Shown piece after piece: positions 26,601-41,600 of a DNA stretch of 64,000 bases. Source of the DNA: Mangifera indica. Lineage: Eukaryota > Streptophyta > Magnoliopsida > Sapindales > Anacardiaceae. Each line of letters begins with the position of its first letter. Position 1 is the first letter of the stretch. The translations under genes were made by a program, and so were the position numbers. The stretch spans positions 6,711,057 to 6,775,056 of the forward strand of contig NC_058143.1 of NCBI RefSeq assembly GCF_011075055.1. The letters are read 5' to 3'. Below the pieces are notes generated by a model. That model had not been told where the DNA came from. It saw nothing but the letters and a program-made list of their open reading frames with translations, and did no database searches.

Positions 26601-29600
26601 CAGGAGGTCACCCATCCTAGTACTGCTCTCGCCCAAGCACACTTAACTTCGGAGTTCTGATGGGATCCGGTGCATTAGTGCTGGTATGGTCGCACCCACC
26701 ATTCATCGCGCAAAATATTTATTTAACCCTGCTTCCCGCATCCTCGACGCTCCCATTCGCCTTCCTCTCCATTTCACCACGCGATCCCGAATCCCACGGG
26801 CACCGGAGAAAGGTAAAACAAAACGTAAAACGCACCGACGTAAAATGAAGGGTGTAACACGAGGACTCCCCACCGTTCATTGCACTTTGAATGCACAAAT
26901 GAGTGAGTATATAATTTTTATATCTCATCTTGTCGTTATGTGATTTTGCATTAATAGTCAATCACATGATTTTGAATTAATGCACCGGATAAGGGTAAAA
27001 CAAAACGTAAAACGCACCGACGCAAAACGAGGGGTGCAACACGAGGACTTCCCAGGAGGTCACCCATCCTAGTACTGCTCTCGCCCAAGCACACTTAACT
27101 TCGGAGTTCTGATGGGATCCGGTGCATTAGTGCTGGTATGGTCGCACCCACCATTCATCGCGCAAAATATTTATTTAACCCTGCTTCCCGCATCCTCGAC
27201 GCTCCCATTCGCCTTCCTCTCCATTTCACCACGCGATCCCGAATCCCACGGGCACCGGAGAAAGGTAAAACAAAACGTAAAACGCACCGACGTAAAATGA
27301 AGGGTGTAACACGAGGACTCCCCACCGTTCATTGCACTTTGAATGCACAAATGAGTGAGTATATAATTTTTATATCTCATCTTGTCGTTATGTGATTTTG
27401 CATTAATAGTCAATCACATGATTTTGAATTAATGCACCGGATAAGGGTAAAACAAAACGTAAAACGCACCGACGCAAAACGAGGGGTGCAACACGAGGAC
27501 TTCCCAGGAGGTCACCCATCCTAGTACTGCTCTCGCCCAAGCACACTTAACTTCGGAGTTCTGATGGGATCCGGTGCATTAGTGCTGGTATGGTCGCACC
27601 CACCATTCATCGCGCAAAATATTTATTTAACCCTGCTTCCCGCATCCTCGACGCTCCCATTCGCCTTCCTCTCCATTTCACCACGCGATCCCGAATCCCA
27701 CGGGCACCGGAGAAAGGTAAAACAAAACGTAAAACGCACCGACGTAAAATGAAGGGTGTAACACGAGGACTCCCCACCGTTCATTGCACTTTGAATGCAC
27801 AAATGAGTGAGTATATAATTTTTATATCTCATCTTGTCGTTATGTGATTTTGCATTAATAGTCAATCACATGATTTTGAATTAATGCACCGGATAAGGGT
27901 AAAACAAAACGTAAAACGCACCGACGCAAAACGAGGGGTGCAACACGAGGACTTCCCAGGAGGTCACCCATCCTAGTACTGCTCTCGCCCAAGCACACTT
28001 AACTTCGGAGTTCTGATGGGATCCGGTGCATTAGTGCTGGTATGGTCGCACCCACCATTCATCGCGCAAAATATTTATTTAACCCTGCTTCCCGCATCCT
28101 CGACGCTCCCATTCGCCTTCCTCTCCATTTCACCACGCGATCCCGAATCCCACGGGCACCGGAGAAAGGTAAAACAAAACGTAAAACGCACCGACGTAAA
28201 ATGAAGGGTGTAACACGAGGACTCCCCACCGTTCATTGCACTTTGAATGCACAAATGAGTGAGTATATAATTTTTATATCTCATCTTGTCGTTATGTGAT
28301 TTTGCATTAATAGTCAATCACATGATTTTGAATTAATGCACCGGATAAGGGTAAAACAAAACGTAAAACGCACCGACGCAAAACGAGGGGTGCAACACGA
28401 GGACTTCCCAGGAGGTCACCCATCCTAGTACTGCTCTCGCCCAAGCACACTTAACTTCGGAGTTCTGATGGGATCCGGTGCATTAGTGCTGGTATGGTCG
28501 CACCCACCATTCATCGCGCAAAATATTTATTTAACCCTGCTTCCCGCATCCTCGACGCTCCCATTCGCCTTCCTCTCCATTTCACCACGCGATCCCGAAT
28601 CCCACGGGCACCGGAGAAAGGTAAAACAAAACGTAAAACGCACCGACGTAAAATGAAGGGTGTAACACGAGGACTCCCCACCGTTCATTGCACTTTGAAT
28701 GCACAAATGAGTGAGTATATAATTTTTATATCTCATCTTGTCGTTATGTGATTTTGCATTAATAGTCAATCACATGATTTTGAATTAATGCACCGGATAA
28801 GGGTAAAACAAAACGTAAAACGCACCGACGCAAAACGAGGGGTGCAACACGAGGACTTCCCAGGAGGTCACCCATCCTAGTACTGCTCTCGCCCAAGCAC
28901 ACTTAACTTCGGAGTTCTGATGGGATCCGGTGCATTAGTGCTGGTATGGTCGCACCCACCATTCATCGCGCAAAATATTTATTTAACCCTGCTTCCCGCA
29001 TCCTCGACGCTCCCATTCGCCTTCCTCTCCATTTCACCACGCGATCCCGAATCCCACGGGCACCGGAGAAAGGTAAAACAAAACGTAAAACGCACCGACG
29101 TAAAATGAAGGGTGTAACACGAGGACTCCCCACCGTTCATTGCACTTTGAATGCACAAATGAGTGAGTATATAATTTTTATATCTCATCTTGTCGTTATG
29201 TGATTTTGCATTAATAGTCAATCACATGATTTTGAATTAATGCACCGGATAAGGGTAAAACAAAACGTAAAACGCACCGACGCAAAACGAGGGGTGCAAC
29301 ACGAGGACTTCCCAGGAGGTCACCCATCCTAGTACTGCTCTCGCCCAAGCACACTTAACTTCGGAGTTCTGATGGGATCCGGTGCATTAGTGCTGGTATG
29401 GTCGCACCCACCATTCATCGCGCAAAATATTTATTTAACCCTGCTTCCCGCATCCTCGACGCTCCCATTCGCCTTCCTCTCCATTTCACCACGCGATCCC
29501 GAATCCCACGGGCACCGGAGAAAGGTAAAACAAAACGTAAAACGCACCGACGTAAAATGAAGGGTGTAACACGAGGACTCCCCACCGTTCATTGCACTTT

Positions 29601-32600
29601 GAATGCACAAATGAGTGAGTATATAATTTTTATATCTCATCTTGTCGTTATGTGATTTTGCATTAATAGTCAATCACATGATTTTGAATTAATGCACCGG
29701 ATAAGGGTAAAACAAAACGTAAAACGCACCGACGCAAAACGAGGGGTGCAACACGAGGACTTCCCAGGAGGTCACCCATCCTAGTACTGCTCTCGCCCAA
29801 GCACACTTAACTTCGGAGTTCTGATGGGATCCGGTGCATTAGTGCTGGTATGGTCGCACCCACCATTCATCGCGCAAAATATTTATTTAACCCTGCTTCC
29901 CGCATCCTCGACGCTCCCATTCGCCTTCCTCTCCATTTCACCACGCGATCCCGAATCCCACGGGCACCGGAGAAAGGTAAAACAAAACGTAAAACGCACC
30001 GACGTAAAATGAAGGGTGTAACACGAGGACTCCCCACCGTTCATTGCACTTTGAATGCACAAATGAGTGAGTATATAATTTTTATATCTCATCTTGTCGT
30101 TATGTGATTTTGCATTAATAGTCAATCACATGATTTTGAATTAATGCACCGGATAAGGGTAAAACAAAACGTAAAACGCACCGACGCAAAACGAGGGGTG
30201 CAACACGAGGACTTCCCAGGAGGTCACCCATCCTAGTACTGCTCTCGCCCAAGCACACTTAACTTCGGAGTTCTGATGGGATCCGGTGCATTAGTGCTGG
30301 TATGGTCGCACCCACCATTCATCGCGCAAAATATTTATTTAACCCTGCTTCCCGCATCCTCGACGCTCCCATTCGCCTTCCTCTCCATTTCACCACGCGA
30401 TCCCGAATCCCACGGGCACCGGAGAAAGGTAAAACAAAACGTAAAACGCACCGACGTAAAATGAAGGGTGTAACACGAGGACTCCCCACCGTTCATTGCA
30501 CTTTGAATGCACAAATGAGTGAGTATATAATTTTTATATCTCATCTTGTCGTTATGTGATTTTGCATTAATAGTCAATCACATGATTTTGAATTAATGCA
30601 CCGGATAAGGGTAAAACAAAACGTAAAACGCACCGACGCAAAACGAGGGGTGCAACACGAGGACTTCCCAGGAGGTCACCCATCCTAGTACTGCTCTCGC
30701 CCAAGCACACTTAACTTCGGAGTTCTGATGGGATCCGGTGCATTAGTGCTGGTATGGTCGCACCCACCATTCATCGCGCAAAATATTTATTTAACCCTGC
30801 TTCCCGCATCCTCGACGCTCCCATTCGCCTTCCTCTCCATTTCACCACGCGATCCCGAATCCCACGGGCACCGGAGAAAGGTAAAACAAAACGTAAAACG
30901 CACCGACGTAAAATGAAGGGTGTAACACGAGGACTCCCCACCGTTCATTGCACTTTGAATGCACAAATGAGTGAGTATATAATTTTTATATCTCATCTTG
31001 TCGTTATGTGATTTTGCATTAATAGTCAATCACATGATTTTGAATTAATGCACCGGATAAGGGTAAAACAAAACGTAAAACGCACCGACGCAAAACGAGG
31101 GGTGCAACACGAGGACTTCCCAGGAGGTCACCCATCCTAGTACTGCTCTCGCCCAAGCACACTTAACTTCGGAGTTCTGATGGGATCCGGTGCATTAGTG
31201 CTGGTATGGTCGCACCCACCATTCATCGCGCAAAATATTTATTTAACCCTGCTTCCCGCATCCTCGACGCTCCCATTCGCCTTCCTCTCCATTTCACCAC
31301 GCGATCCCGAATCCCACGGGCACCGGAGAAAGGTAAAACAAAACGTAAAACGCACCGACGTAAAATGAAGGGTGTAACACGAGGACTCCCCACCGTTCAT
31401 TGCACTTTGAATGCACAAATGAGTGAGTATATAATTTTTATATCTCATCTTGTCGTTATGTGATTTTGCATTAATAGTCAATCACATGATTTTGAATTAA
31501 TGCACCGGATAAGGGTAAAACAAAACGTAAAACGCACCGACGCAAAACGAGGGGTGCAACACGAGGACTTCCCAGGAGGTCACCCATCCTAGTACTGCTC
31601 TCGCCCAAGCACACTTAACTTCGGAGTTCTGATGGGATCCGGTGCATTAGTGCTGGTATGGTCGCACCCACCATTCATCGCGCAAAATATTTATTTAACC
31701 CTGCTTCCCGCATCCTCGACGCTCCCATTCGCCTTCCTCTCCATTTCACCACGCGATCCCGAATCCCACGGGCACCGGAGAAAGGTAAAACAAAACGTAA
31801 AACGCACCGACGTAAAATGAAGGGTGTAACACGAGGACTCCCCACCGTTCATTGCACTTTGAATGCACAAATGAGTGAGTATATAATTTTTATATCTCAT
31901 CTTGTCGTTATGTGATTTTGCATTAATAGTCAATCACATGATTTTGAATTAATGCACCGGATAAGGGTAAAACAAAACGTAAAACGCACCGACGCAAAAC
32001 GAGGGGTGCAACACGAGGACTTCCCAGGAGGTCACCCATCCTAGTACTGCTCTCGCCCAAGCACACTTAACTTCGGAGTTCTGATGGGATCCGGTGCATT
32101 AGTGCTGGTATGGTCGCACCCACCATTCATCGCGCAAAATATTTATTTAACCCTGCTTCCCGCATCCTCGACGCTCCCATTCGCCTTCCTCTCCATTTCA
32201 CCACGCGATCCCGAATCCCACGGGCACCGGAGAAAGGTAAAACAAAACGTAAAACGCACCGACGTAAAATGAAGGGTGTAACACGAGGACTCCCCACCGT
32301 TCATTGCACTTTGAATGCACAAATGAGTGAGTATATAATTTTTATATCTCATCTTGTCGTTATGTGATTTTGCATTAATAGTCAATCACATGATTTTGAA
32401 TTAATGCACCGGATAAGGGTAAAACAAAACGTAAAACGCACCGACGCAAAACGAGGGGTGCAACACGAGGACTTCCCAGGAGGTCACCCATCCTAGTACT
32501 GCTCTCGCCCAAGCACACTTAACTTCGGAGTTCTGATGGGATCCGGTGCATTAGTGCTGGTATGGTCGCACCCACCATTCATCGCGCAAAATATTTATTT

Positions 32601-35600
32601 AACCCTGCTTCCCGCATCCTCGACGCTCCCATTCGCCTTCCTCTCCATTTCACCACGCGATCCCGAATCCCACGGGCACCGGAGAAAGGTAAAACAAAAC
32701 GTAAAACGCACCGACGTAAAATGAAGGGTGTAACACGAGGACTCCCCACCGTTCATTGCACTTTGAATGCACAAATGAGTGAGTATATAATTTTTATATC
32801 TCATCTTGTCGTTATGTGATTTTGCATTAATAGTCAATCACATGATTTTGAATTAATGCACCGGATAAGGGTAAAACAAAACGTAAAACGCACCGACGCA
32901 AAACGAGGGGTGCAACACGAGGACTTCCCAGGAGGTCACCCATCCTAGTACTGCTCTCGCCCAAGCACACTTAACTTCGGAGTTCTGATGGGATCCGGTG
33001 CATTAGTGCTGGTATGGTCGCACCCACCATTCATCGCGCAAAATATTTATTTAACCCTGCTTCCCGCATCCTCGACGCTCCCATTCGCCTTCCTCTCCAT
33101 TTCACCACGCGATCCCGAATCCCACGGGCACCGGAGAAAGGTAAAACAAAACGTAAAACGCACCGACGTAAAATGAAGGGTGTAACACGAGGACTCCCCA
33201 CCGTTCATTGCACTTTGAATGCACAAATGAGTGAGTATATAATTTTTATATCTCATCTTGTCGTTATGTGATTTTGCATTAATAGTCAATCACATGATTT
33301 TGAATTAATGCACCGGATAAGGGTAAAACAAAACGTAAAACGCACCGACGCAAAACGAGGGGTGCAACACGAGGACTTCCCAGGAGGTCACCCATCCTAG
33401 TACTGCTCTCGCCCAAGCACACTTAACTTCGGAGTTCTGATGGGATCCGGTGCATTAGTGCTGGTATGGTCGCACCCACCATTCATCGCGCAAAATATTT
33501 ATTTAACCCTGCTTCCCGCATCCTCGACGCTCCCATTCGCCTTCCTCTCCATTTCACCACGCGATCCCGAATCCCACGGGCACCGGAGAAAGGTAAAACA
33601 AAACGTAAAACGCACCGACGTAAAATGAAGGGTGTAACACGAGGACTCCCCACCGTTCATTGCACTTTGAATGCACAAATGAGTGAGTATATAATTTTTA
33701 TATCTCATCTTGTCGTTATGTGATTTTGCATTAATAGTCAATCACATGATTTTGAATTAATGCACCGGATAAGGGTAAAACAAAACGTAAAACGCACCGA
33801 CGCAAAACGAGGGGTGCAACACGAGGACTTCCCAGGAGGTCACCCATCCTAGTACTGCTCTCGCCCAAGCACACTTAACTTCGGAGTTCTGATGGGATCC
33901 GGTGCATTAGTGCTGGTATGGTCGCACCCACCATTCATCGCGCAAAATATTTATTTAACCCTGCTTCCCGCATCCTCGACGCTCCCATTCGCCTTCCTCT
34001 CCATTTCACCACGCGATCCCGAATCCCACGGGCACCGGAGAAAGGTAAAACAAAACGTAAAACGCACCGACGTAAAATGAAGGGTGTAACACGAGGACTC
34101 CCCACCGTTCATTGCACTTTGAATGCACAAATGAGTGAGTATATAATTTTTATATCTCATCTTGTCGTTATGTGATTTTGCATTAATAGTCAATCACATG
34201 ATTTTGAATTAATGCACCGGATAAGGGTAAAACAAAACGTAAAACGCACCGACGCAAAACGAGGGGTGCAACACGAGGACTTCCCAGGAGGTCACCCATC
34301 CTAGTACTGCTCTCGCCCAAGCACACTTAACTTCGGAGTTCTGATGGGATCCGGTGCATTAGTGCTGGTATGGTCGCACCCACCATTCATCGCGCAAAAT
34401 ATTTATTTAACCCTGCTTCCCGCATCCTCGACGCTCCCATTCGCCTTCCTCTCCATTTCACCACGCGATCCCGAATCCCACGGGCACCGGAGAAAGGTAA
34501 AACAAAACGTAAAACGCACCGACGTAAAATGAAGGGTGTAACACGAGGACTCCCCACCGTTCATTGCACTTTGAATGCACAAATGAGTGAGTATATAATT
34601 TTTATATCTCATCTTGTCGTTATGTGATTTTGCATTAATAGTCAATCACATGATTTTGAATTAATGCACCGGATAAGGGTAAAACAAAACGTAAAACGCA
34701 CCGACGCAAAACGAGGGGTGCAACACGAGGACTTCCCAGGAGGTCACCCATCCTAGTACTGCTCTCGCCCAAGCACACTTAACTTCGGAGTTCTGATGGG
34801 ATCCGGTGCATTAGTGCTGGTATGGTCGCACCCACCATTCATCGCGCAAAATATTTATTTAACCCTGCTTCCCGCATCCTCGACGCTCCCATTCGCCTTC
34901 CTCTCCATTTCACCACGCGATCCCGAATCCCACGGGCACCGGAGAAAGGTAAAACAAAACGTAAAACGCACCGACGTAAAATGAAGGGTGTAACACGAGG
35001 ACTCCCCACCGTTCATTGCACTTTGAATGCACAAATGAGTGAGTATATAATTTTTATATCTCATCTTGTCGTTATGTGATTTTGCATTAATAGTCAATCA
35101 CATGATTTTGAATTAATGCACCGGATAAGGGTAAAACAAAACGTAAAACGCACCGACGCAAAACGAGGGGTGCAACACGAGGACTTCCCAGGAGGTCACC
35201 CATCCTAGTACTGCTCTCGCCCAAGCACACTTAACTTCGGAGTTCTGATGGGATCCGGTGCATTAGTGCTGGTATGGTCGCACCCACCATTCATCGCGCA
35301 AAATATTTATTTAACCCTGCTTCCCGCATCCTCGACGCTCCCATTCGCCTTCCTCTCCATTTCACCACGCGATCCCGAATCCCACGGGCACCGGAGAAAG
35401 GTAAAACAAAACGTAAAACGCACCGACGTAAAATGAAGGGTGTAACACGAGGACTCCCCACCGTTCATTGCACTTTGAATGCACAAATGAGTGAGTATAT
35501 AATTTTTATATCTCATCTTGTCGTTATGTGATTTTGCATTAATAGTCAATCACATGATTTTGAATTAATGCACCGGATAAGGGTAAAACAAAACGTAAAA

Positions 35601-38600
35601 CGCACCGACGCAAAACGAGGGGTGCAACACGAGGACTTCCCAGGAGGTCACCCATCCTAGTACTGCTCTCGCCCAAGCACACTTAACTTCGGAGTTCTGA
35701 TGGGATCCGGTGCATTAGTGCTGGTATGGTCGCACCCACCATTCATCGCGCAAAATATTTATTTAACCCTGCTTCCCGCATCCTCGACGCTCCCATTCGC
35801 CTTCCTCTCCATTTCACCACGCGATCCCGAATCCCACGGGCACCGGAGAAAGGTAAAACAAAACGTAAAACGCACCGACGTAAAATGAAGGGTGTAACAC
35901 GAGGACTCCCCACCGTTCATTGCACTTTGAATGCACAAATGAGTGAGTATATAATTTTTATATCTCATCTTGTCGTTATGTGATTTTGCATTAATAGTCA
36001 ATCACATGATTTTGAATTAATGCACCGGATAAGGGTAAAACAAAACGTAAAACGCACCGACGCAAAACGAGGGGTGCAACACGAGGACTTCCCAGGAGGT
36101 CACCCATCCTAGTACTGCTCTCGCCCAAGCACACTTAACTTCGGAGTTCTGATGGGATCCGGTGCATTAGTGCTGGTATGGTCGCACCCACCATTCATCG
36201 CGCAAAATATTTATTTAACCCTGCTTCCCGCATCCTCGACGCTCCCATTCGCCTTCCTCTCCATTTCACCACGCGATCCCGAATCCCACGGGCACCGGAG
36301 AAAGGTAAAACAAAACGTAAAACGCACCGACGTAAAATGAAGGGTGTAACACGAGGACTCCCCACCGTTCATTGCACTTTGAATGCACAAATGAGTGAGT
36401 ATATAATTTTTATATCTCATCTTGTCGTTATGTGATTTTGCATTAATAGTCAATCACATGATTTTGAATTAATGCACCGGATAAGGGTAAAACAAAACGT
36501 AAAACGCACCGACGCAAAACGAGGGGTGCAACACGAGGACTTCCCAGGAGGTCACCCATCCTAGTACTGCTCTCGCCCAAGCACACTTAACTTCGGAGTT
36601 CTGATGGGATCCGGTGCATTAGTGCTGGTATGGTCGCACCCACCATTCATCGCGCAAAATATTTATTTAACCCTGCTTCCCGCATCCTCGACGCTCCCAT
36701 TCGCCTTCCTCTCCATTTCACCACGCGATCCCGAATCCCACGGGCACCGGAGAAAGGTAAAACAAAACGTAAAACGCACCGACGTAAAATGAAGGGTGTA
36801 ACACGAGGACTCCCCACCGTTCATTGCACTTTGAATGCACAAATGAGTGAGTATATAATTTTTATATCTCATCTTGTCGTTATGTGATTTTGCATTAATA
36901 GTCAATCACATGATTTTGAATTAATGCACCGGATAAGGGTAAAACAAAACGTAAAACGCACCGACGCAAAACGAGGGGTGCAACACGAGGACTTCCCAGG
37001 AGGTCACCCATCCTAGTACTGCTCTCGCCCAAGCACACTTAACTTCGGAGTTCTGATGGGATCCGGTGCATTAGTGCTGGTATGGTCGCACCCACCATTC
37101 ATCGCGCAAAATATTTATTTAACCCTGCTTCCCGCATCCTCGACGCTCCCATTCGCCTTCCTCTCCATTTCACCACGCGATCCCGAATCCCACGGGCACC
37201 GGAGAAAGGTAAAACAAAACGTAAAACGCACCGACGTAAAATGAAGGGTGTAACACGAGGACTCCCCACCGTTCATTGCACTTTGAATGCACAAATGAGT
37301 GAGTATATAATTTTTATATCTCATCTTGTCGTTATGTGATTTTGCATTAATAGTCAATCACATGATTTTGAATTAATGCACCGGATAAGGGTAAAACAAA
37401 ACGTAAAACGCACCGACGCAAAACGAGGGGTGCAACACGAGGACTTCCCAGGAGGTCACCCATCCTAGTACTGCTCTCGCCCAAGCACACTTAACTTCGG
37501 AGTTCTGATGGGATCCGGTGCATTAGTGCTGGTATGGTCGCACCCACCATTCATCGCGCAAAATATTTATTTAACCCTGCTTCCCGCATCCTCGACGCTC
37601 CCATTCGCCTTCCTCTCCATTTCACCACGCGATCCCGAATCCCACGGGCACCGGAGAAAGGTAAAACAAAACGTAAAACGCACCGACGTAAAATGAAGGG
37701 TGTAACACGAGGACTCCCCACCGTTCATTGCACTTTGAATGCACAAATGAGTGAGTATATAATTTTTATATCTCATCTTGTCGTTATGTGATTTTGCATT
37801 AATAGTCAATCACATGATTTTGAATTAATGCACCGGATAAGGGTAAAACAAAACGTAAAACGCACCGACGCAAAACGAGGGGTGCAACACGAGGACTTCC
37901 CAGGAGGTCACCCATCCTAGTACTGCTCTCGCCCAAGCACACTTAACTTCGGAGTTCTGATGGGATCCGGTGCATTAGTGCTGGTATGGTCGCACCCACC
38001 ATTCATCGCGCAAAATATTTATTTAACCCTGCTTCCCGCATCCTCGACGCTCCCATTCGCCTTCCTCTCCATTTCACCACGCGATCCCGAATCCCACGGG
38101 CACCGGAGAAAGGTAAAACAAAACGTAAAACGCACCGACGTAAAATGAAGGGTGTAACACGAGGACTCCCCACCGTTCATTGCACTTTGAATGCACAAAT
38201 GAGTGAGTATATAATTTTTATATCTCATCTTGTCGTTATGTGATTTTGCATTAATAGTCAATCACATGATTTTGAATTAATGCACCGGATAAGGGTAAAA
38301 CAAAACGTAAAACGCACCGACGCAAAACGAGGGGTGCAACACGAGGACTTCCCAGGAGGTCACCCATCCTAGTACTGCTCTCGCCCAAGCACACTTAACT
38401 TCGGAGTTCTGATGGGATCCGGTGCATTAGTGCTGGTATGGTCGCACCCACCATTCATCGCGCAAAATATTTATTTAACCCTGCTTCCCGCATCCTCGAC
38501 GCTCCCATTCGCCTTCCTCTCCATTTCACCACGCGATCCCGAATCCCACGGGCACCGGAGAAAGGTAAAACAAAACGTAAAACGCACCGACGTAAAATGA

Positions 38601-41600
38601 AGGGTGTAACACGAGGACTCCCCACCGTTCATTGCACTTTGAATGCACAAATGAGTGAGTATATAATTTTTATATCTCATCTTGTCGTTATGTGATTTTG
38701 CATTAATAGTCAATCACATGATTTTGAATTAATGCACCGGATAAGGGTAAAACAAAACGTAAAACGCACCGACGCAAAACGAGGGGTGCAACACGAGGAC
38801 TTCCCAGGAGGTCACCCATCCTAGTACTGCTCTCGCCCAAGCACACTTAACTTCGGAGTTCTGATGGGATCCGGTGCATTAGTGCTGGTATGGTCGCACC
38901 CACCATTCATCGCGCAAAATATTTATTTAACCCTGCTTCCCGCATCCTCGACGCTCCCATTCGCCTTCCTCTCCATTTCACCACGCGATCCCGAATCCCA
39001 CGGGCACCGGAGAAAGGTAAAACAAAACGTAAAACGCACCGACGTAAAATGAAGGGTGTAACACGAGGACTCCCCACCGTTCATTGCACTTTGAATGCAC
39101 AAATGAGTGAGTATATAATTTTTATATCTCATCTTGTCGTTATGTGATTTTGCATTAATAGTCAATCACATGATTTTGAATTAATGCACCGGATAAGGGT
39201 AAAACAAAACGTAAAACGCACCGACGCAAAACGAGGGGTGCAACACGAGGACTTCCCAGGAGGTCACCCATCCTAGTACTGCTCTCGCCCAAGCACACTT
39301 AACTTCGGAGTTCTGATGGGATCCGGTGCATTAGTGCTGGTATGGTCGCACCCACCATTCATCGCGCAAAATATTTATTTAACCCTGCTTCCCGCATCCT
39401 CGACGCTCCCATTCGCCTTCCTCTCCATTTCACCACGCGATCCCGAATCCCACGGGCACCGGAGAAAGGTAAAACAAAACGTAAAACGCACCGACGTAAA
39501 ATGAAGGGTGTAACACGAGGACTCCCCACCGTTCATTGCACTTTGAATGCACAAATGAGTGAGTATATAATTTTTATATCTCATCTTGTCGTTATGTGAT
39601 TTTGCATTAATAGTCAATCACATGATTTTGAATTAATGCACCGGATAAGGGTAAAACAAAACGTAAAACGCACCGACGCAAAACGAGGGGTGCAACACGA
39701 GGACTTCCCAGGAGGTCACCCATCCTAGTACTGCTCTCGCCCAAGCACACTTAACTTCGGAGTTCTGATGGGATCCGGTGCATTAGTGCTGGTATGGTCG
39801 CACCCACCATTCATCGCGCAAAATATTTATTTAACCCTGCTTCCCGCATCCTCGACGCTCCCATTCGCCTTCCTCTCCATTTCACCACGCGATCCCGAAT
39901 CCCACGGGCACCGGAGAAAGGTAAAACAAAACGTAAAACGCACCGACGTAAAATGAAGGGTGTAACACGAGGACTCCCCACCGTTCATTGCACTTTGAAT
40001 GCACAAATGAGTGAGTATATAATTTTTATATCTCATCTTGTCGTTATGTGATTTTGCATTAATAGTCAATCACATGATTTTGAATTAATGCACCGGATAA
40101 GGGTAAAACAAAACGTAAAACGCACCGACGCAAAACGAGGGGTGCAACACGAGGACTTCCCAGGAGGTCACCCATCCTAGTACTGCTCTCGCCCAAGCAC
40201 ACTTAACTTCGGAGTTCTGATGGGATCCGGTGCATTAGTGCTGGTATGGTCGCACCCACCATTCATCGCGCAAAATATTTATTTAACCCTGCTTCCCGCA
40301 TCCTCGACGCTCCCATTCGCCTTCCTCTCCATTTCACCACGCGATCCCGAATCCCACGGGCACCGGAGAAAGGTAAAACAAAACGTAAAACGCACCGACG
40401 TAAAATGAAGGGTGTAACACGAGGACTCCCCACCGTTCATTGCACTTTGAATGCACAAATGAGTGAGTATATAATTTTTATATCTCATCTTGTCGTTATG
40501 TGATTTTGCATTAATAGTCAATCACATGATTTTGAATTAATGCACCGGATAAGGGTAAAACAAAACGTAAAACGCACCGACGCAAAACGAGGGGTGCAAC
40601 ACGAGGACTTCCCAGGAGGTCACCCATCCTAGTACTGCTCTCGCCCAAGCACACTTAACTTCGGAGTTCTGATGGGATCCGGTGCATTAGTGCTGGTATG
40701 GTCGCACCCACCATTCATCGCGCAAAATATTTATTTAACCCTGCTTCCCGCATCCTCGACGCTCCCATTCGCCTTCCTCTCCATTTCACCACGCGATCCC
40801 GAATCCCACGGGCACCGGAGAAAGGTAAAACAAAACGTAAAACGCACCGACGTAAAATGAAGGGTGTAACACGAGGACTCCCCACCGTTCATTGCACTTT
40901 GAATGCACAAATGAGTGAGTATATAATTTTTATATCTCATCTTGTCGTTATGTGATTTTGCATTAATAGTCAATCACATGATTTTGAATTAATGCACCGG
41001 ATAAGGGTAAAACAAAACGTAAAACGCACCGACGCAAAACGAGGGGTGCAACACGAGGACTTCCCAGGAGGTCACCCATCCTAGTACTGCTCTCGCCCAA
41101 GCACACTTAACTTCGGAGTTCTGATGGGATCCGGTGCATTAGTGCTGGTATGGTCGCACCCACCATTCATCGCGCAAAATATTTATTTAACCCTGCTTCC
41201 CGCATCCTCGACGCTCCCATTCGCCTTCCTCTCCATTTCACCACGCGATCCCGAATCCCACGGGCACCGGAGAAAGGTAAAACAAAACGTAAAACGCACC
41301 GACGTAAAATGAAGGGTGTAACACGAGGACTCCCCACCGTTCATTGCACTTTGAATGCACAAATGAGTGAGTATATAATTTTTATATCTCATCTTGTCGT
41401 TATGTGATTTTGCATTAATAGTCAATCACATGATTTTGAATTAATGCACCGGATAAGGGTAAAACAAAACGTAAAACGCACCGACGCAAAACGAGGGGTG
41501 CAACACGAGGACTTCCCAGGAGGTCACCCATCCTAGTACTGCTCTCGCCCAAGCACACTTAACTTCGGAGTTCTGATGGGATCCGGTGCATTAGTGCTGG